DNA of 48,740 nt from Candidatus Faecaligallichristensenella faecipullorum (lineage in GTDB: Bacteria; Bacillota; Clostridia; Christensenellales; Aristaeellaceae), in the NCBI GenBank assembly GCA_018716505.1, contig DVJW01000046.1, forward strand, positions 1-48,740, given 5' to 3'. The notes below the pieces were generated by a model. It searched no databases. It was not told the origin of the DNA and was given only the letters and a program-made list of their open reading frames with translations. This document shows, one piece after another, positions 17,489 to 25,652 of this stretch (position 1 is its first letter; every line of letters begins with the position of its first letter). A program made the position numbers and the translations under genes.

Positions 17489-18949
17489 TTAGGCAGCGGG
17501 CTCTTCAGTGGCCTCGGCGGTCGCCTCGGCAGCCGGCTCCTCGGTGGCCTCGGCAGCCTGTTCTTCGGAGGCTTCGGCAGTCGCCTCAGCGGCCGGTTCC
17601 TCGGTGGTCTCAGCGGTAGCCTCAGCGTCCGCTTCCTCGCCATCCACAGTGGTCATATCCGCGTACTTGTCCAGAATAGCATCCAACGTACCGTCGGTCT
17701 TAATACGCTCCAAGGTGTCATTGATGGCGGCCAACAGCGCCGGGTCATCCGACTTTACCGCGATGGCATACTCTTCCTGGGTCAGATCCTCATCCAGCTC
17801 CAGGATTTCCACGCCTTCCACATTGGCCACAAAGCTCCTGGCAGGCAGCAAGTCGATAATCACGCAGTCCAGGCGGCCAGCAGCCAGATCCATCACCGCA
17901 TCCAGTCCCTTGTTGTAGCGGGTTACCGTCACATCTTCCAGATCATCGGTATACAGATCACCGGTGGTGCCCAACTGCACGCCGATCTTCTTGCCCGCCA
18001 AATCCTCCACCGAAGCCACGGTGGAATTCTCGCTGGGCACAATGATCACCTGGGTGGCGTTGAAGTAGGGATCCGAGAAGGTGGTGGTCTGCTTCCGCTC
18101 CTCGGTCACAGTCATGCCGGCGATGGCAATGTCAATCTTGCCGCTGGCCAACGCAGGCAAAAGCGAATCAAAATTCATGTTGCTGATTTCCAGCTCCACG
18201 CCCAGATCCTTAGCGATCTCAGCCGCGATTTCCGCGTCAATGCCCTGCACCGTGCCGTCGTCGCCCACGAACTCAAAGGGCGCGAACTCGGCATTGGTGC
18301 CCATGATCAGCGTGTCGGTAATGGTCAGCTCGCCAACCGGCTCAGTGGCTTCCTCGGTAGCCTCGGCGGTGGCCTCGGGCTCCTCGGTGGCTTCCTCAGT
18401 AGCCTCAGCGGTGGCCTCGGGCTCCTCAGTCGCTTCCTCGGTAGCCTCGGCGGTGGCCTCAGGCTCCTCAGTGGCTTCCTCGGTAGCCTCGGCGGTGGCC
18501 TCTTCCTCAGGCTCCTCGGTGGCTTCCTCGGTAGCCTCGGCAGTGGCCTCTTCCTCGGGCTCCTCGGTGGCTTCCTCAGTAGCCTCGGCAGTAGCCTCTT
18601 CCTCGGGCTCCTCGGTGGCTTCGTCAGTGGCCGCTACCTTGGCCGCGGCAGAAGCAGCTTCCTCAGTAGCCTCGGCGGTGGCCTCTTCTTCAGGCTCCTC
18701 CGTCGCTTCCTCAGTGGGCTCGGCGGTGGCTTCCTCTTCAGGCTCCTCCGTCGCTTCCTCAGTGGGCTCGGCGGTGGCTTCCTCCTCAGGCTCCTCCGTC
18801 GCTTCCTCAGTGGGCTCGGCGGTGGCTTCCTCAGTGGCCTCCGGGGTCGGGGTGGCTGCGGGCTGCTCGCCGCCCGAGCAGGACGCCAGCATAACCGCCA
18901 CCATCGTCAGCACGATCAACAGTGAAATCGATTTCTTCAGCAATTTCAT
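17489..18949 (-). CDS. Amino-acid ABC solute-binding lipoprotein with long acidic repeat linkers
   Basis: A lipoprotein signal (lipobox LASC, Cys 24) is followed by about 180 residues made almost only of E, A, T and P in near-repeats of 'EATAEATEEATEEPEE'. The binding domain starts near residue 208 ('TLIMGTNAEFAPFEFV') and has the family features 'IDAEIAAEIAKDLGVELEI' and 'SGKIDIAIAGMTVTEERKQ'. A second repeat tail of about 45 residues ends the protein. Usual family length is about 270 residues; here it is 486. The linker probably lifts the binding domain away from the membrane through the wall. One copy (codons for 'ASAAAKVAATD') is divergent. Good ribosome site AGGAGG upstream of ATG. The ligand is a polar amino acid, type unknown. 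Confidence 0.93.
   Translation of the reverse strand: MKLLKKSISLLIVLTMVAVMLASCSGGEQPAATPTPEATEEATAEPTEEATEEPEEEATAEPTEEATEEPEEEATAEPTEEATEEPEEEATAEATEEAASAAAKVAATDEATEEPEEEATAEATEEATEEPEEEATAEATEEATEEPEEEATAEATEEATEEPEATAEATEEATEEPEATAEATEEATEEPEATAEATEEATEPVGELTITDTLIMGTNAEFAPFEFVGDDGTVQGIDAEIAAEIAKDLGVELEISNMNFDSLLPALASGKIDIAIAGMTVTEERKQTTTFSDPYFNATQVIIVPSENSTVASVEDLAGKKIGVQLGTTGDLYTDDLEDVTVTRYNKGLDAVMDLAAGRLDCVIIDLLPARSFVANVEGVEILELDEDLTQEEYAIAVKSDDPALLAAINDTLERIKTDGTLDAILDKYADMTTVDGEEADAEATAETTEEPAAEATAEASEEQAAEATEEPAAEATAEATEEPAA
18340..18841 (-). repeat. Coding tandem repeat in the binding-protein linker
   Basis: Roughly 48-base units (16 codons, shortening to 13) repeat about ten times with GAG/GCC/ACC-rich sequence. 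A second, shorter block lies at 17492-17640. Unit number is likely to vary between strains by slippage. Confidence 0.8.
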
Positions 18950-19002
18950 CCGAAATTCCTCCTCGATGCGTCCGATTCTTCTCTGAACGCTTTGACTCCT
19001 TC

Positions 19003-19031
19003 ATTATACGCCCAAGTCAATAATTATTCAA
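19003..19031 (-). promoter_or_regulatory. Sigma-A promoter of the amino-acid ABC operon
   Basis: On the minus strand TTGAAT (19031-19026) and TATAAT (19008-19003) are 17 bases apart, about 50 bases before the binding-protein start. Confidence 0.7.
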
Positions 19032-19099
19032 GCATTATGCAACATTTAACCGGATTCCCGAATAAATTTTCTTTATTCTGCCATCATCAAACCCGGATA

Positions 19100-19132
19100 A
19101 AAGCCGGCGGACCGCATAAGCATACCGGCTTT
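19100..19132 (-). terminator. Terminator overlapping the isomerase stop codon
   Basis: AAAGCCGG (19100-19107) pairs with CCGGCTTT (19125-19132). Read on the minus strand the stem starts within the TAA stop and is followed by a short T-rich tail. Confidence 0.55.
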
Positions 19133-19988
19133 ACGCCTGGGCTATGAAACGCCTTAAATTGGCCAAGCCCTTGCTCAGGCCTTCAATGCAATCCTCCAGG
19201 CCTTCGAATTCCAAACTGATAAAGCCATCATATCCGGCATCCTTGAGCAGCTTCACACACTCGGCCACCGGAACCTGGCCTTCGCCCACGATGGCGCCGC
19301 AAAGGGGCTTGCCTCCACGGCTCTTGAACCAACCCTCGGGGGCTTCCTCACCCACGTTTTTCACATGGAAATCTTTGGCATGGGCATGCACCGCATAGGG
19401 CGCGCCCACCTTGACCGCCGAGGCCGGATCCTCATCCGCGCACAGGAAATTGCCGATATCCACCAGCCAACCGTAATTCTTGTGCCCCACCGTATCCATA
19501 ATGGCTTTGACCCGATGGCTGTCCTGGGCAAAGAAGCCATGGTTTTCGGACATGGTATGCACACCCAGCCCCGCGGCATACTCGGTCACCCTGCGGCACC
19601 CATCGGCAATTCGTTCCAGCGCATCCTCAAAGCGGGCAATGGGCTGGCCCTGCTGATCCATTCCGCCGCTGGTGTCGTGGCGCATTTTATCCGTGCCCAA
19701 CAGCACGGCAATCTCAACCTCGCCCTTGAGCCGTTCAACCTCGGCATCCACGTCCTTCGCGGTAAAGTCCGCGCCCACCAGATAGGCCACAATGGGCATA
19801 TCCAGTTCCTTGGACTGGCGGTTCAATTCCTTGGCCAAAGCGCGCATCTCCTCGTCGCTCTGATTGCCACGCACGATTTCCACCCCGTCAAAGCCCAACT
19901 CCTTGGCCTTGGGGAGCACGTCCAACATGGTCATGCGCCCGTCCCGCATGGCCTGGGAAAAACTGTAAGAACTCGCAGCAACTTTCAT
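19131..19988 (-). CDS. Sugar phosphate isomerase/epimerase-like TIM barrel (AP endonuclease 2 fold)
   Basis: This 285-residue protein shows the xylose-isomerase-like barrel pattern: 'VLPKAKELGFDGVEIVRG', 'GVHTMSENHGFFAQDSHRV', a metal site in 'NYGWLVDIGNFLCADEDP' and 'VHAHAKDFH', then 'GAIVGEGQVPVAECVKLLKD' and the final 'YDGFISLEFEGLED'. The E, D, H and E ligands of the divalent metal can be placed in these segments. It probably isomerises a keto sugar or inositol derivative; the substrate is unknown. GGAGG precedes ATG. It is a single-gene unit; a related role to the nearby Gfo/Idh/MocA dehydrogenase is possible but not shown. Confidence 0.88.
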   Translation of the reverse strand: MKVAASSYSFSQAMRDGRMTMLDVLPKAKELGFDGVEIVRGNQSDEEMRALAKELNRQSKELDMPIVAYLVGADFTAKDVDAEVERLKGEVEIAVLLGTDKMRHDTSGGMDQQGQPIARFEDALERIADGCRRVTEYAAGLGVHTMSENHGFFAQDSHRVKAIMDTVGHKNYGWLVDIGNFLCADEDPASAVKVGAPYAVHAHAKDFHVKNVGEEAPEGWFKSRGGKPLCGAIVGEGQVPVAECVKLLKDAGYDGFISLEFEGLEDCIEGLSKGLANLRRFIAQA

Positions 19989-20135
19989 GGTAAAACCCCT
20001 CCTTATTCCCCCGCCACCGTTTGCCGGTCACGGGTATGCAAGCCGGTATATGGATCCGGCATTGAGGGCGGCCTAAAGCGCGCTCTCCTACTTATGGGGT
20101 ATTGTATCATCTTTTGCGCGCCATGACAACCATAT

Positions 20136-20909
20136 TCACCGAATCCCAAAAAGCCTTTTTCCGTTCTCCATGGCGGCCTCATACACCGTTTCCGGGGCGA
20201 TTCCCCGAAGTTCCGCGATCCGGTCGGCGGTATAGCGCACAAAGGCCGGTTCGTTGCGCCTGCCCCGCATGGGCACCGGCGCCATATAGGGGCAATCCGT
20301 CTCCACCAGCAGCCGCTCCAAGGGCATATTTCGGGCCACCTCCCACACCTTGGGCGCGTTTTTAAAGGTCACGGCCCCGGAAAAGGAGATATAGAGGCCC
20401 ATTTCCAGATATTTTTTCGCGCTCTCCCAACTTCCGGTATAACAATGCATAACGCCAGAGGGCATGCGCCCGCGCCGGACGCGTTCGATCATCATGCCGG
20501 TGGCGTCGCCATGGGCCTCCCGAATGTGCAGAATAACCGGTTTTTTCATCTCATAAGCCAATTCCATCTGGGCGTCAAAAGCCGCGCGCTGGATGGGCCG
20601 GGGCTCGGTATCATAATGATAATCCAATCCAATCTCCCCCAAAGCCACCAGCTTGGGCATTTGAAGATATTCCCTCAGGCGCGAGGCCCGCTCCGGGGTA
20701 TAGGCCGCGGCGTCGTGGGGATGAATGCCCACGGCCCAATATATCCAATCGTTTTGCATGGCCAGATCGTAGCTGGTTTGCGGAAACTTTTTCCCATCCG
20801 CCACCAGCAGGCACCGGGTTATCCCGTTTTTCCGCATGCGGTGGATGACCTCCTGCCGGTCGGGATCAAATTTCTCGTCTTCCAAATGCGCATGGGTATC
20901 AAAAATCAT
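20136..20909 (-). CDS. TatD-family metal-dependent DNase
   Basis: This 257-residue hydrolase has every metal-binding motif of the family: 'FDTHAHLEDEKF' (HxH), 'ALGEIGLDYHYD' (Glu), 'VILHIREAHGD' (His), 'MHCYTGSWE' (His) and 'VETDCPYMAP' (Asp). TatD enzymes cut DNA from the 3' end or remove aminoacyl or D-Tyr groups. Start ATG 20909 is set by AGGAGG eight bases upstream and by the family opening 'MIFDTHAHL'; a longer frame adds 27 unlike residues. Being next to metG is the common arrangement in Firmicutes, so co-expression from the T-box promoter is likely. Confidence 0.95.
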   Translation of the reverse strand: MIFDTHAHLEDEKFDPDRQEVIHRMRKNGITRCLLVADGKKFPQTSYDLAMQNDWIYWAVGIHPHDAAAYTPERASRLREYLQMPKLVALGEIGLDYHYDTEPRPIQRAAFDAQMELAYEMKKPVILHIREAHGDATGMMIERVRRGRMPSGVMHCYTGSWESAKKYLEMGLYISFSGAVTFKNAPKVWEVARNMPLERLLVETDCPYMAPVPMRGRRNEPAFVRYTADRIAELRGIAPETVYEAAMENGKRLFGIR

Positions 20910-20953
20910 GGCATCCTCCTGTGTGTATCGCGTTTTCTTCTTAATATATAGCC

Positions 20954-21015
20954 GAAGCGAAACCCCCCCGGACGGAGGTTTCGCTTCCAATCATCAAAAG
21001 GCTGTATTTTTGATG
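20954..21015 (-). other. Two hairpins between metG and tatD
   Basis: GAAGCGAAACC (20954-20964) pairs with GGTTTCGCTTC (20977-20987), and CATCAAAA (20992-20999) with TTTTGATG (21008-21015). Neither has a clear T run on the minus strand, so they may process or partly attenuate the metG-tatD transcript. Confidence 0.4.
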
Positions 21016-21075
21016 AAAACGGCCAGCCGCTCAAAATCCTTACAACCTTGTCCGGCTTGATGGAACTCCCTTTGA

Positions 21076-23067
21076 TTAACCAATTTCAGCCCCCGAACCG
21101 ATGCCTTCTTCCACGGTCAAGAGCTTCAAGTTGCCCTTGTCGTCCGAGGCGCACAGCAGCATGCCTTCGGACAGTATGCCGCGCATCTTGCGGGGCTTCA
21201 AATTGGCCACCAGAATTACGGTCTTGCCCACCATTTCCTCGGGGGTATAATAGTTGGCGATGCCGCTGACCACGGTGCGGGTGGTTCCGCCCACATCCAG
21301 GGTTTCTTTCAGCAGCTTATCCGATTTGGGCACCCGCTCGCAGGCCACCACTTTGGCGGTGAGCAGCTGCACCTTATCGAAATCCTCAATGCCGATCAGG
21401 CTCACGCCCGCCTTTTCCTCTTCATCCTCCGGCGCCTTTGCGGGCTCGGCTTTTTTGGGCGCGGGTTCAGCCTTGGGCTCGGAACCAGCGGGCTTCTCCT
21501 CCTCGGCCAGGGCGGCCAGCTCCTTGCTCACGTCAATGCGCGGGAACAGGGCCTGGCCCTTCTGCACTTTGGTGCCGGCCTTCAGCGCCCCAAAATGTTG
21601 AACGCTGTCCCAGGTCTTGAGCGCAGCATCGGTCACGCCAATCTGCTCAAAGATGCGCTCCGGCGTCTTGGGCATAAAGGGCGCGATCAGCACGGCCACC
21701 GCGCGCACGCACTCGGCCAGATAATACATAACCGTCTTGAGCCTGGGCTTGCCCTCCTCGCTCCGGCCCAGGATCCAGGGCTGGGTCTGATCGATATAGC
21801 GGTTGCAATCGCCCACCAGCTTCCAGATCTCGGAAAGCGCCAGCGAGAACTGCAGTCCGTCCATATTCTTTTCCACCAGCGCAGGCAGGGCCTCAAACCG
21901 GTTGCGCAGCGCGTCCTCCAGCTCGGTGATCTGATCGGGCTCAGGCACTTCGCCGCCAAAATACTTTTCAATCATGGCCACGGTGCGGCTCACCAGATTG
22001 CCCAGATCGTTGGCCAAATCCGCATTCATGCGGGTGAGCATGGCCTCATTGGTATAGTTGCCGTCCGCGCCGAAGGGCATCTCGCGCATCAAATAGTACC
22101 TGAGCGCATCGCATCCATAGCGGGCCACGATGGGCTGGGGATAGACGATATTGCCCTTGGACTTGCTCATCTTGTCATTGCCGAACAAAAGCCAGCCATG
22201 GCCGAACACCTGCTTGGGCAGCGGCAGGCCCAGGGCATGCAGCATGATGGGCCAATAGATGGTATGGAAGCGCACGATCTCCTTGCCCACCAGGTGCACA
22301 TCCGCCGGCCAGTACTTCTTAAACAGCTCGTCATGATCCGTTCCATAGCCCAGGGCGGTGATGTAGTTGGACAGCGCGTCGATCCACACATAGACCACAT
22401 GCTTGGGGTCAAAGGTCACCGGCACGCCCCACTTAAACGAGGTGCGCGAGACGCACAGATCCTGAAGCCCGGGGCGCAGGAAGTTATTGAGCATCTCGTT
22501 GGCCCGGGCCGGAGGCTGGATGAAATCGGGATGGGTCTCGATGTAATCGATCAGCCAATCCTGATATTTGCTCATGCGGAAGAAGTAGCTCTCCTCCCGG
22601 GTGGGCTCCACCGGACGGCCGCAGTCCGGGCAGCATCCGTCCTTGAGTTGGCTGGGCGTCCAGAAGGATTCGCAGGGCGTGCAATACAGGCCTTCATACT
22701 CGCTCTTATAGATATCGCCCTGGTCATAAAACTGCTTGAAGATCTTTTGGACGATCTTCTCATGGCGCTCATCCGTGGTGCGGATAAAATCGTCGTACTC
22801 GATATCCATCAGCTTCCACAGCTCTTTGGTGCGCGCCACAATCTCATCCACAAACTGCTTGGGCGTGACCCCGGCCTCGGCGGCCTTGCGCTCGATCTTC
22901 TGGCCATGCTCATCGGTGCCGGTGAGAAAATAGGTATCGTATCCGGTGAGCTTTTTGAAGCGCGCCATGGTGTCCGCGGCCACGGTGCAATAGGTGTGGC
23001 CAATGTGCATGTTCCCGCTGGGATAGTAGATGGGCGTGGTAATATAAAACTTCTTGCGCTCCTCCAT
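21076..23067 (-). CDS. metG: Methionyl-tRNA synthetase
   Basis: This 663-residue enzyme charges tRNA-Met. The class I motifs are 'GNMHIGHTYC' (HIGH) near residue 20 and 'DKMSKSKGNIV' (KMSKS) near residue 310. A zinc knuckle is formed by 'YCTPCESFW' and 'CCPDCGRP'. The anticodon-binding helical domain follows, then an E/K/P/A-rich linker (about 530-560) and a C-terminal tRNA-binding domain of the Trbp111 type ('VQLLTAKVVACERVPKSDKL' to 'RKMRGILSEGMLLCASDD'). Full length for the two-domain bacterial form. It is preceded by a Met T-box riboswitch that controls read-through. Confidence 0.97.
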   Translation of the reverse strand: MEERKKFYITTPIYYPSGNMHIGHTYCTVAADTMARFKKLTGYDTYFLTGTDEHGQKIERKAAEAGVTPKQFVDEIVARTKELWKLMDIEYDDFIRTTDERHEKIVQKIFKQFYDQGDIYKSEYEGLYCTPCESFWTPSQLKDGCCPDCGRPVEPTREESYFFRMSKYQDWLIDYIETHPDFIQPPARANEMLNNFLRPGLQDLCVSRTSFKWGVPVTFDPKHVVYVWIDALSNYITALGYGTDHDELFKKYWPADVHLVGKEIVRFHTIYWPIMLHALGLPLPKQVFGHGWLLFGNDKMSKSKGNIVYPQPIVARYGCDALRYYLMREMPFGADGNYTNEAMLTRMNADLANDLGNLVSRTVAMIEKYFGGEVPEPDQITELEDALRNRFEALPALVEKNMDGLQFSLALSEIWKLVGDCNRYIDQTQPWILGRSEEGKPRLKTVMYYLAECVRAVAVLIAPFMPKTPERIFEQIGVTDAALKTWDSVQHFGALKAGTKVQKGQALFPRIDVSKELAALAEEEKPAGSEPKAEPAPKKAEPAKAPEDEEEKAGVSLIGIEDFDKVQLLTAKVVACERVPKSDKLLKETLDVGGTTRTVVSGIANYYTPEEMVGKTVILVANLKPRKMRGILSEGMLLCASDDKGNLKLLTVEEGIGSGAEIG

Positions 23068-23127
23068 AAATGATTCCTCCCCCTGTTAAAGTGTTTGACA
23101 AAGAAAAATCGCTCCCGGGCGGCGCAA

Positions 23128-23385
23128 TAAAACAAAAACCGCCCCTCACAAAACTGCGAGGGGCGGATAAAACCGCGGTACCACCCTGCTTCTTCCGGAC
23201 AAAAAATCCGAAACTCAGGCCGACTTTCATCGGCTGCGCCGGTAACGGGGCCATCCGTCCGGAGCTAACGCGCGCTCACCCCGGAAACTCAGGAGCCATG
23301 TTCACCTTATGAATCACTGCCGGTTTTCACCTAACCCGGCTCTCTTTGAGCGTTCAATCCGGCTACTCTTTCCTTCATCGCTATG
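23128..23385 (-). promoter_or_regulatory. T-box riboswitch upstream of metG
   Basis: The minus-strand transcript carries the T-box sequence AGGGTGGTACCGCGG (23187-23173), which pairs with the acceptor end of uncharged tRNA. Stem I has the usual 'AGAGAGCCGG' segment, and a putative specifier ATG at 23299-23297 (context GAACATGGCTCCTGAG), matching Met and metG. The terminator CCGCCCCTC/GAGGGGCGG (23166-23139) with TTTTTGTTTT ends the leader; the T-box bases lie just before it and can form the antiterminator. High uncharged tRNA-Met should switch metG on. The 5' limit is approximate. Confidence 0.93.
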
Positions 23386-23392
23386 TATTGGT

Positions 23393-23422
23393 ATTGTAGT
23401 CCCATTCTCCCCCATCTGTCAA
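23393..23422 (-). promoter_or_regulatory. Promoter of the metG T-box transcript
   Basis: On the minus strand a perfect TTGACA (23422-23417) and TACAAT (23398-23393) are 18 bases apart, directly before the T-box leader. Confidence 0.75.
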
Positions 23423-23558
23423 GAAAAATTCTCGCAAAGCTATATCTGTCTCAACAAAAAGAAAACAAGAATTCATTATTCAAGGATGGCGAAGATCCGC
23501 TATTTATTAAATCTATATCCCCCACATTTTTTACCTTCATTATTTTTATAATATCATA

Positions 23559-23780
23559 TCATTTTATAGAATAAACATGCATCAACACACCATACTTATC
23601 TGCATATTTCATCAGGGATTGCCGATACTTCATGTCCTGTGTTATACTGTTACTCATGAAGGGTGTGGCTCCTTTCGTTGGCGTTCGGTGTGGTAGCTTA
23701 ACTATAACAGAAGTAGCCATATCCTTCTACTCTTTTTCCCTCTTTGTCCAACATGTATTGTAGTCCTGCAACTCCCATAG
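23559..23780 (-). mobile_element. Remnant of an insertion sequence: start of a transposase and its left end
   Basis: A 32-codon frame from ATG 23657 to stop 23559 reads 'ITQDMKYRQSLMKYADKYGV', which resembles the N-terminal helix-turn-helix opening of IS481-like transposases. After 'KYGV' it drifts to unrelated residues and stops, so the rest of the gene is lost. Upstream (to about 23780) lies AT-rich DNA with TTGGACAAAGAGG that could be the left end. The family name rests on memory of the motif, so it is tentative. The surrounding bases are clearly more AT-rich than the neighbouring genes. No terminal repeat pair was found. Confidence 0.5.
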
Positions 23781-23799
23781 TTCGCAAACCGCTTATTTC

Positions 23800-23828
23800 T
23801 TGCAAAATCAAGCCTCAACCGCTATAAT
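23800..23828 (+). promoter_or_regulatory. Promoter of the XRE/S24-like regulator
   Basis: TTGCAA (23800-23805) and TATAAT (23823-23828) are 17 bases apart, about 70 bases before the gene. Confidence 0.75.
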
Positions 23829-23899
23829 AATGAAGATGATTATGCCTTTGCGCCTTCCTGAAAATTTGGAATGGCGCATGAAATAAAGGAGAGAATACT

Positions 23900-24607
23900 A
23901 TGAGCCGATTGGGGGATACCATTCGCGGCGCGCGGCTGAAAAAGGCCATGACGCCCAAGGCGCTGGCCAAGAAATGCGGCGTCTCCGAATCCTTTATCGT
24001 GGAGGTGGAAAGCGGCCGGCGCATCGTCTCCGACGATCAAGCCCAGCGCATTTTAAAGGTTTTGGGGGTGGACAATCCGGTGTCCACCGAGTTGGAAGTG
24101 GCATCTGAGCCCGAAGTCAAGCTGCGGCCCGCGCCCCGGCCCTATGTGCTGCCGGTGGACAGGCCGGAAAAGAAGCCGGCTTCCGAAGAACCGGCGGCCG
24201 CGCCCACCGACGCCTGGCTGGACGCCCTGGGCGGGGTGGTCAAGCGGGTGCCCATCATGGGCATGGACGGAGTGGTGGTGGATCACCGGCTGCTCCCGGT
24301 CATCGGCGGAAAGATCGAGGGTGGCAATCCCGAAAAGGTGTTGTATTACCGATGCCCGGACGATTCCATGCGGGGATTCCGCATCCATCCCGGCGATCTG
24401 CTGCTCACCATACCCGCGCCCAGCGCGATGGACGACGCCATCATGGTGCTGGAATACAAGGGCAAGCGCCTGGTGCGCAAGGTCCGCAAGCAGGAGGGCG
24501 GCAAGCTGATGCTTCAGCATTACGACCGGGAATTTGTGGGCGAAGTGGTTTCGGTGCGCGACGTATTGATTATTGGCCGGTGCGTGCGTTTGGAGGCAAC
24601 ATTGTAA
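23900..24607 (+). CDS. XRE-type regulator with a LexA/S24-like C-terminal domain
   Basis: The N-terminus is a Cro/C1 helix-turn-helix (about residues 3-58: 'RLKKAMTPKALAKKCGVSES', 'IVEVESGRRIVSDDQAQRI'). A Pro/Glu-rich linker (about 65-105) joins it to an S24-like beta domain with 'YRCPDDSMRGFRIHPGDLLL', where Ser matches the LexA nucleophile. In LexA the partner lysine lies in 'VTVKRLKKQ'; the matching stretch here is 'KRLVRKVRKQ', where simple alignment puts Arg at that site. No clear Ala-Gly cleavage pair is seen. It may therefore bind DNA and sense a signal without self-cleavage. GGAG precedes ATG 23900. The targets are unknown. Confidence 0.82.
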   Translation: MSRLGDTIRGARLKKAMTPKALAKKCGVSESFIVEVESGRRIVSDDQAQRILKVLGVDNPVSTELEVASEPEVKLRPAPRPYVLPVDRPEKKPASEEPAAAPTDAWLDALGGVVKRVPIMGMDGVVVDHRLLPVIGGKIEGGNPEKVLYYRCPDDSMRGFRIHPGDLLLTIPAPSAMDDAIMVLEYKGKRLVRKVRKQEGGKLMLQHYDREFVGEVVSVRDVLIIGRCVRLEATL

Positions 24608-24637
24608 TACGTTATGTATTAATTGTTTTTCGATTCG

Positions 24638-24650
24638 ATTTGAGTCAAAT
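24638..24650. promoter_or_regulatory. 13-base perfect palindrome ATTTGAGTCAAAT
   Basis: It lies 31 bases after the XRE/S24-like gene in AT-rich DNA, ahead of the PLC-like gene. The symmetry suits a dimeric repressor, possibly the neighbouring regulator. Role inferred only. Confidence 0.4.
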
Positions 24651-24709
24651 TATGGTAATTTATGGTCATTTAACTCCAAATTAACATCAGTGCGTTATGC
24701 TATACAGAC

Positions 24710-24748
24710 GGTGGGCGCAAGGGGTATTCTCCGTGCGCCTGCCGTCTC
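24710..24748 (+). other. Stable RNA hairpin in the leader of the PLC-like gene
   Basis: GACGGTGGGCGCA pairs with TGCGCCTGCCGTC over 13 positions (two G-U pairs), with an inner GGGG/CTCC helix. It lies about 35 bases before the start codon and has no T run, so it is more likely a leader or regulatory structure than a terminator. Confidence 0.5.
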
Positions 24749-24783
24749 GACCGTGAGGGGCGCTTTGCGTCCGGATTGGAGTG

Positions 24784-25377
24784 ATGGCCTTGCATAGTTT
24801 TTCTCATTTGCGCATTGGGCGCATGGTATGTACCGAAGTAATCCGTCGAACCGGGCTGATTCCCAATCGTTTGGCGTTTATATTGGGCAATATTCGGCCC
24901 GATCTCTCCATAAAATATCGCTTGATTGGCCATACCCGGGCCGAATCCTATGAATTTTTGATTCAGGAGATCCGGGAATTGTCCCATACCCCGGTTTACT
25001 TTTTTACCGGTTTTCGCTATGCCATGCGGCTGGGCATCATCTGCCACTATCTGTGCGACTATTTTTGCTACGCCCACGATGAAGCCTATCCCGGCACGCT
25101 CAGAGATCATCTTCGGTATGAGCGCCAGCTTCGGGCGTATATCCAGCAGCATTATGGCACTTTGTTCGTATTCAACGCCTTGGAAAACCCGCCCATTCAC
25201 GGAGACGTGGAGGGACTGATCCGCCACCTGACCAGTTTGCACAATGGCTACCTGAAATCCGAGAGCCATTCCATGGCGGATGATGCGCTGAGGGCGGTAA
25301 GTGCCTGCCTTGAGTTGGTCTTCAATCTGTTGCGCTTCTCAAAGCAGGCTGCATCCGAACAGCCTGCTTTCGCCTGA
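24784..25377 (+). CDS. Zinc-dependent phospholipase C-like protein (PF00882 type)
   Basis: This 197-residue protein lacks a signal peptide. It shows the family opening 'ALHSFSHLRIGRMV', then 'LAFILGNIRPDL' and the metal-binding core 'AMRLGIICHYLCDYFCYAHD' (H, D and H ligands), with later histidines at 'ENPPIHGDVEGL'. Classical members cleave phospholipids outside the cell; these short intracellular relatives are uncharacterised. GGAG is close before ATG 24784 (GTG 24781 is the alternative start). The last codons fall in a perfect inverted repeat AAAGCAGGCTG/CAGCCTGCTTT (25341-25370) that may help end transcription. Confidence 0.72.
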   Translation: MALHSFSHLRIGRMVCTEVIRRTGLIPNRLAFILGNIRPDLSIKYRLIGHTRAESYEFLIQEIRELSHTPVYFFTGFRYAMRLGIICHYLCDYFCYAHDEAYPGTLRDHLRYERQLRAYIQQHYGTLFVFNALENPPIHGDVEGLIRHLTSLHNGYLKSESHSMADDALRAVSACLELVFNLLRFSKQAASEQPAFA

Positions 25378-25400
25378 CGGCTTTTCCTTTGAAAATGGAC

Positions 25401-25442
25401 GGACGTTCGACCTCATCTCGCGGTCGGGCGTCCTGTTTTTTC
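25401..25442 (+). terminator. Terminator after the PLC-like gene
   Basis: GGACG-TT-CGACC (25401-25412) pairs with GGTCG-GG-CGTCC (25422-25433), an internal loop in the middle, followed by TGTTTTTTC. Confidence 0.7.
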
Positions 25443-25579
25443 TTCAATTTCCACCGAAAAAAAGATTATTTCTAACGTCATAAATGTTAATTTTTCGTTT
25501 ACGCCCAAAAATCGACACCACTTCGACACATCCGCTCACACTTCGCGCTTCAGGATCGACATTCGACATTTCTTCCGCC

Positions 25580-25608
25580 ATGACAAAATCCCCCATCGAT
25601 GGTATACT
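25580..25608 (+). promoter_or_regulatory. Promoter of the histidine kinase gene
   Basis: ATGACA (25580-25585) and TATACT (25603-25608) are 17 bases apart. Transcription would begin near 25615, which supports the later ATG at 25653 as start. Confidence 0.6.
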
Positions 25609-25652
25609 CTAGGAGGATGAAGGAACAACATATTGTATGGGAGAGGGTCAAT

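Noticed and set aside
18340-18841. Regular repeats that could suggest a CRISPR array
   Set aside because: Units are in frame, have no unique spacers and encode the E/A/T/P linker. The same holds for 46820-46995. No cas genes are near.
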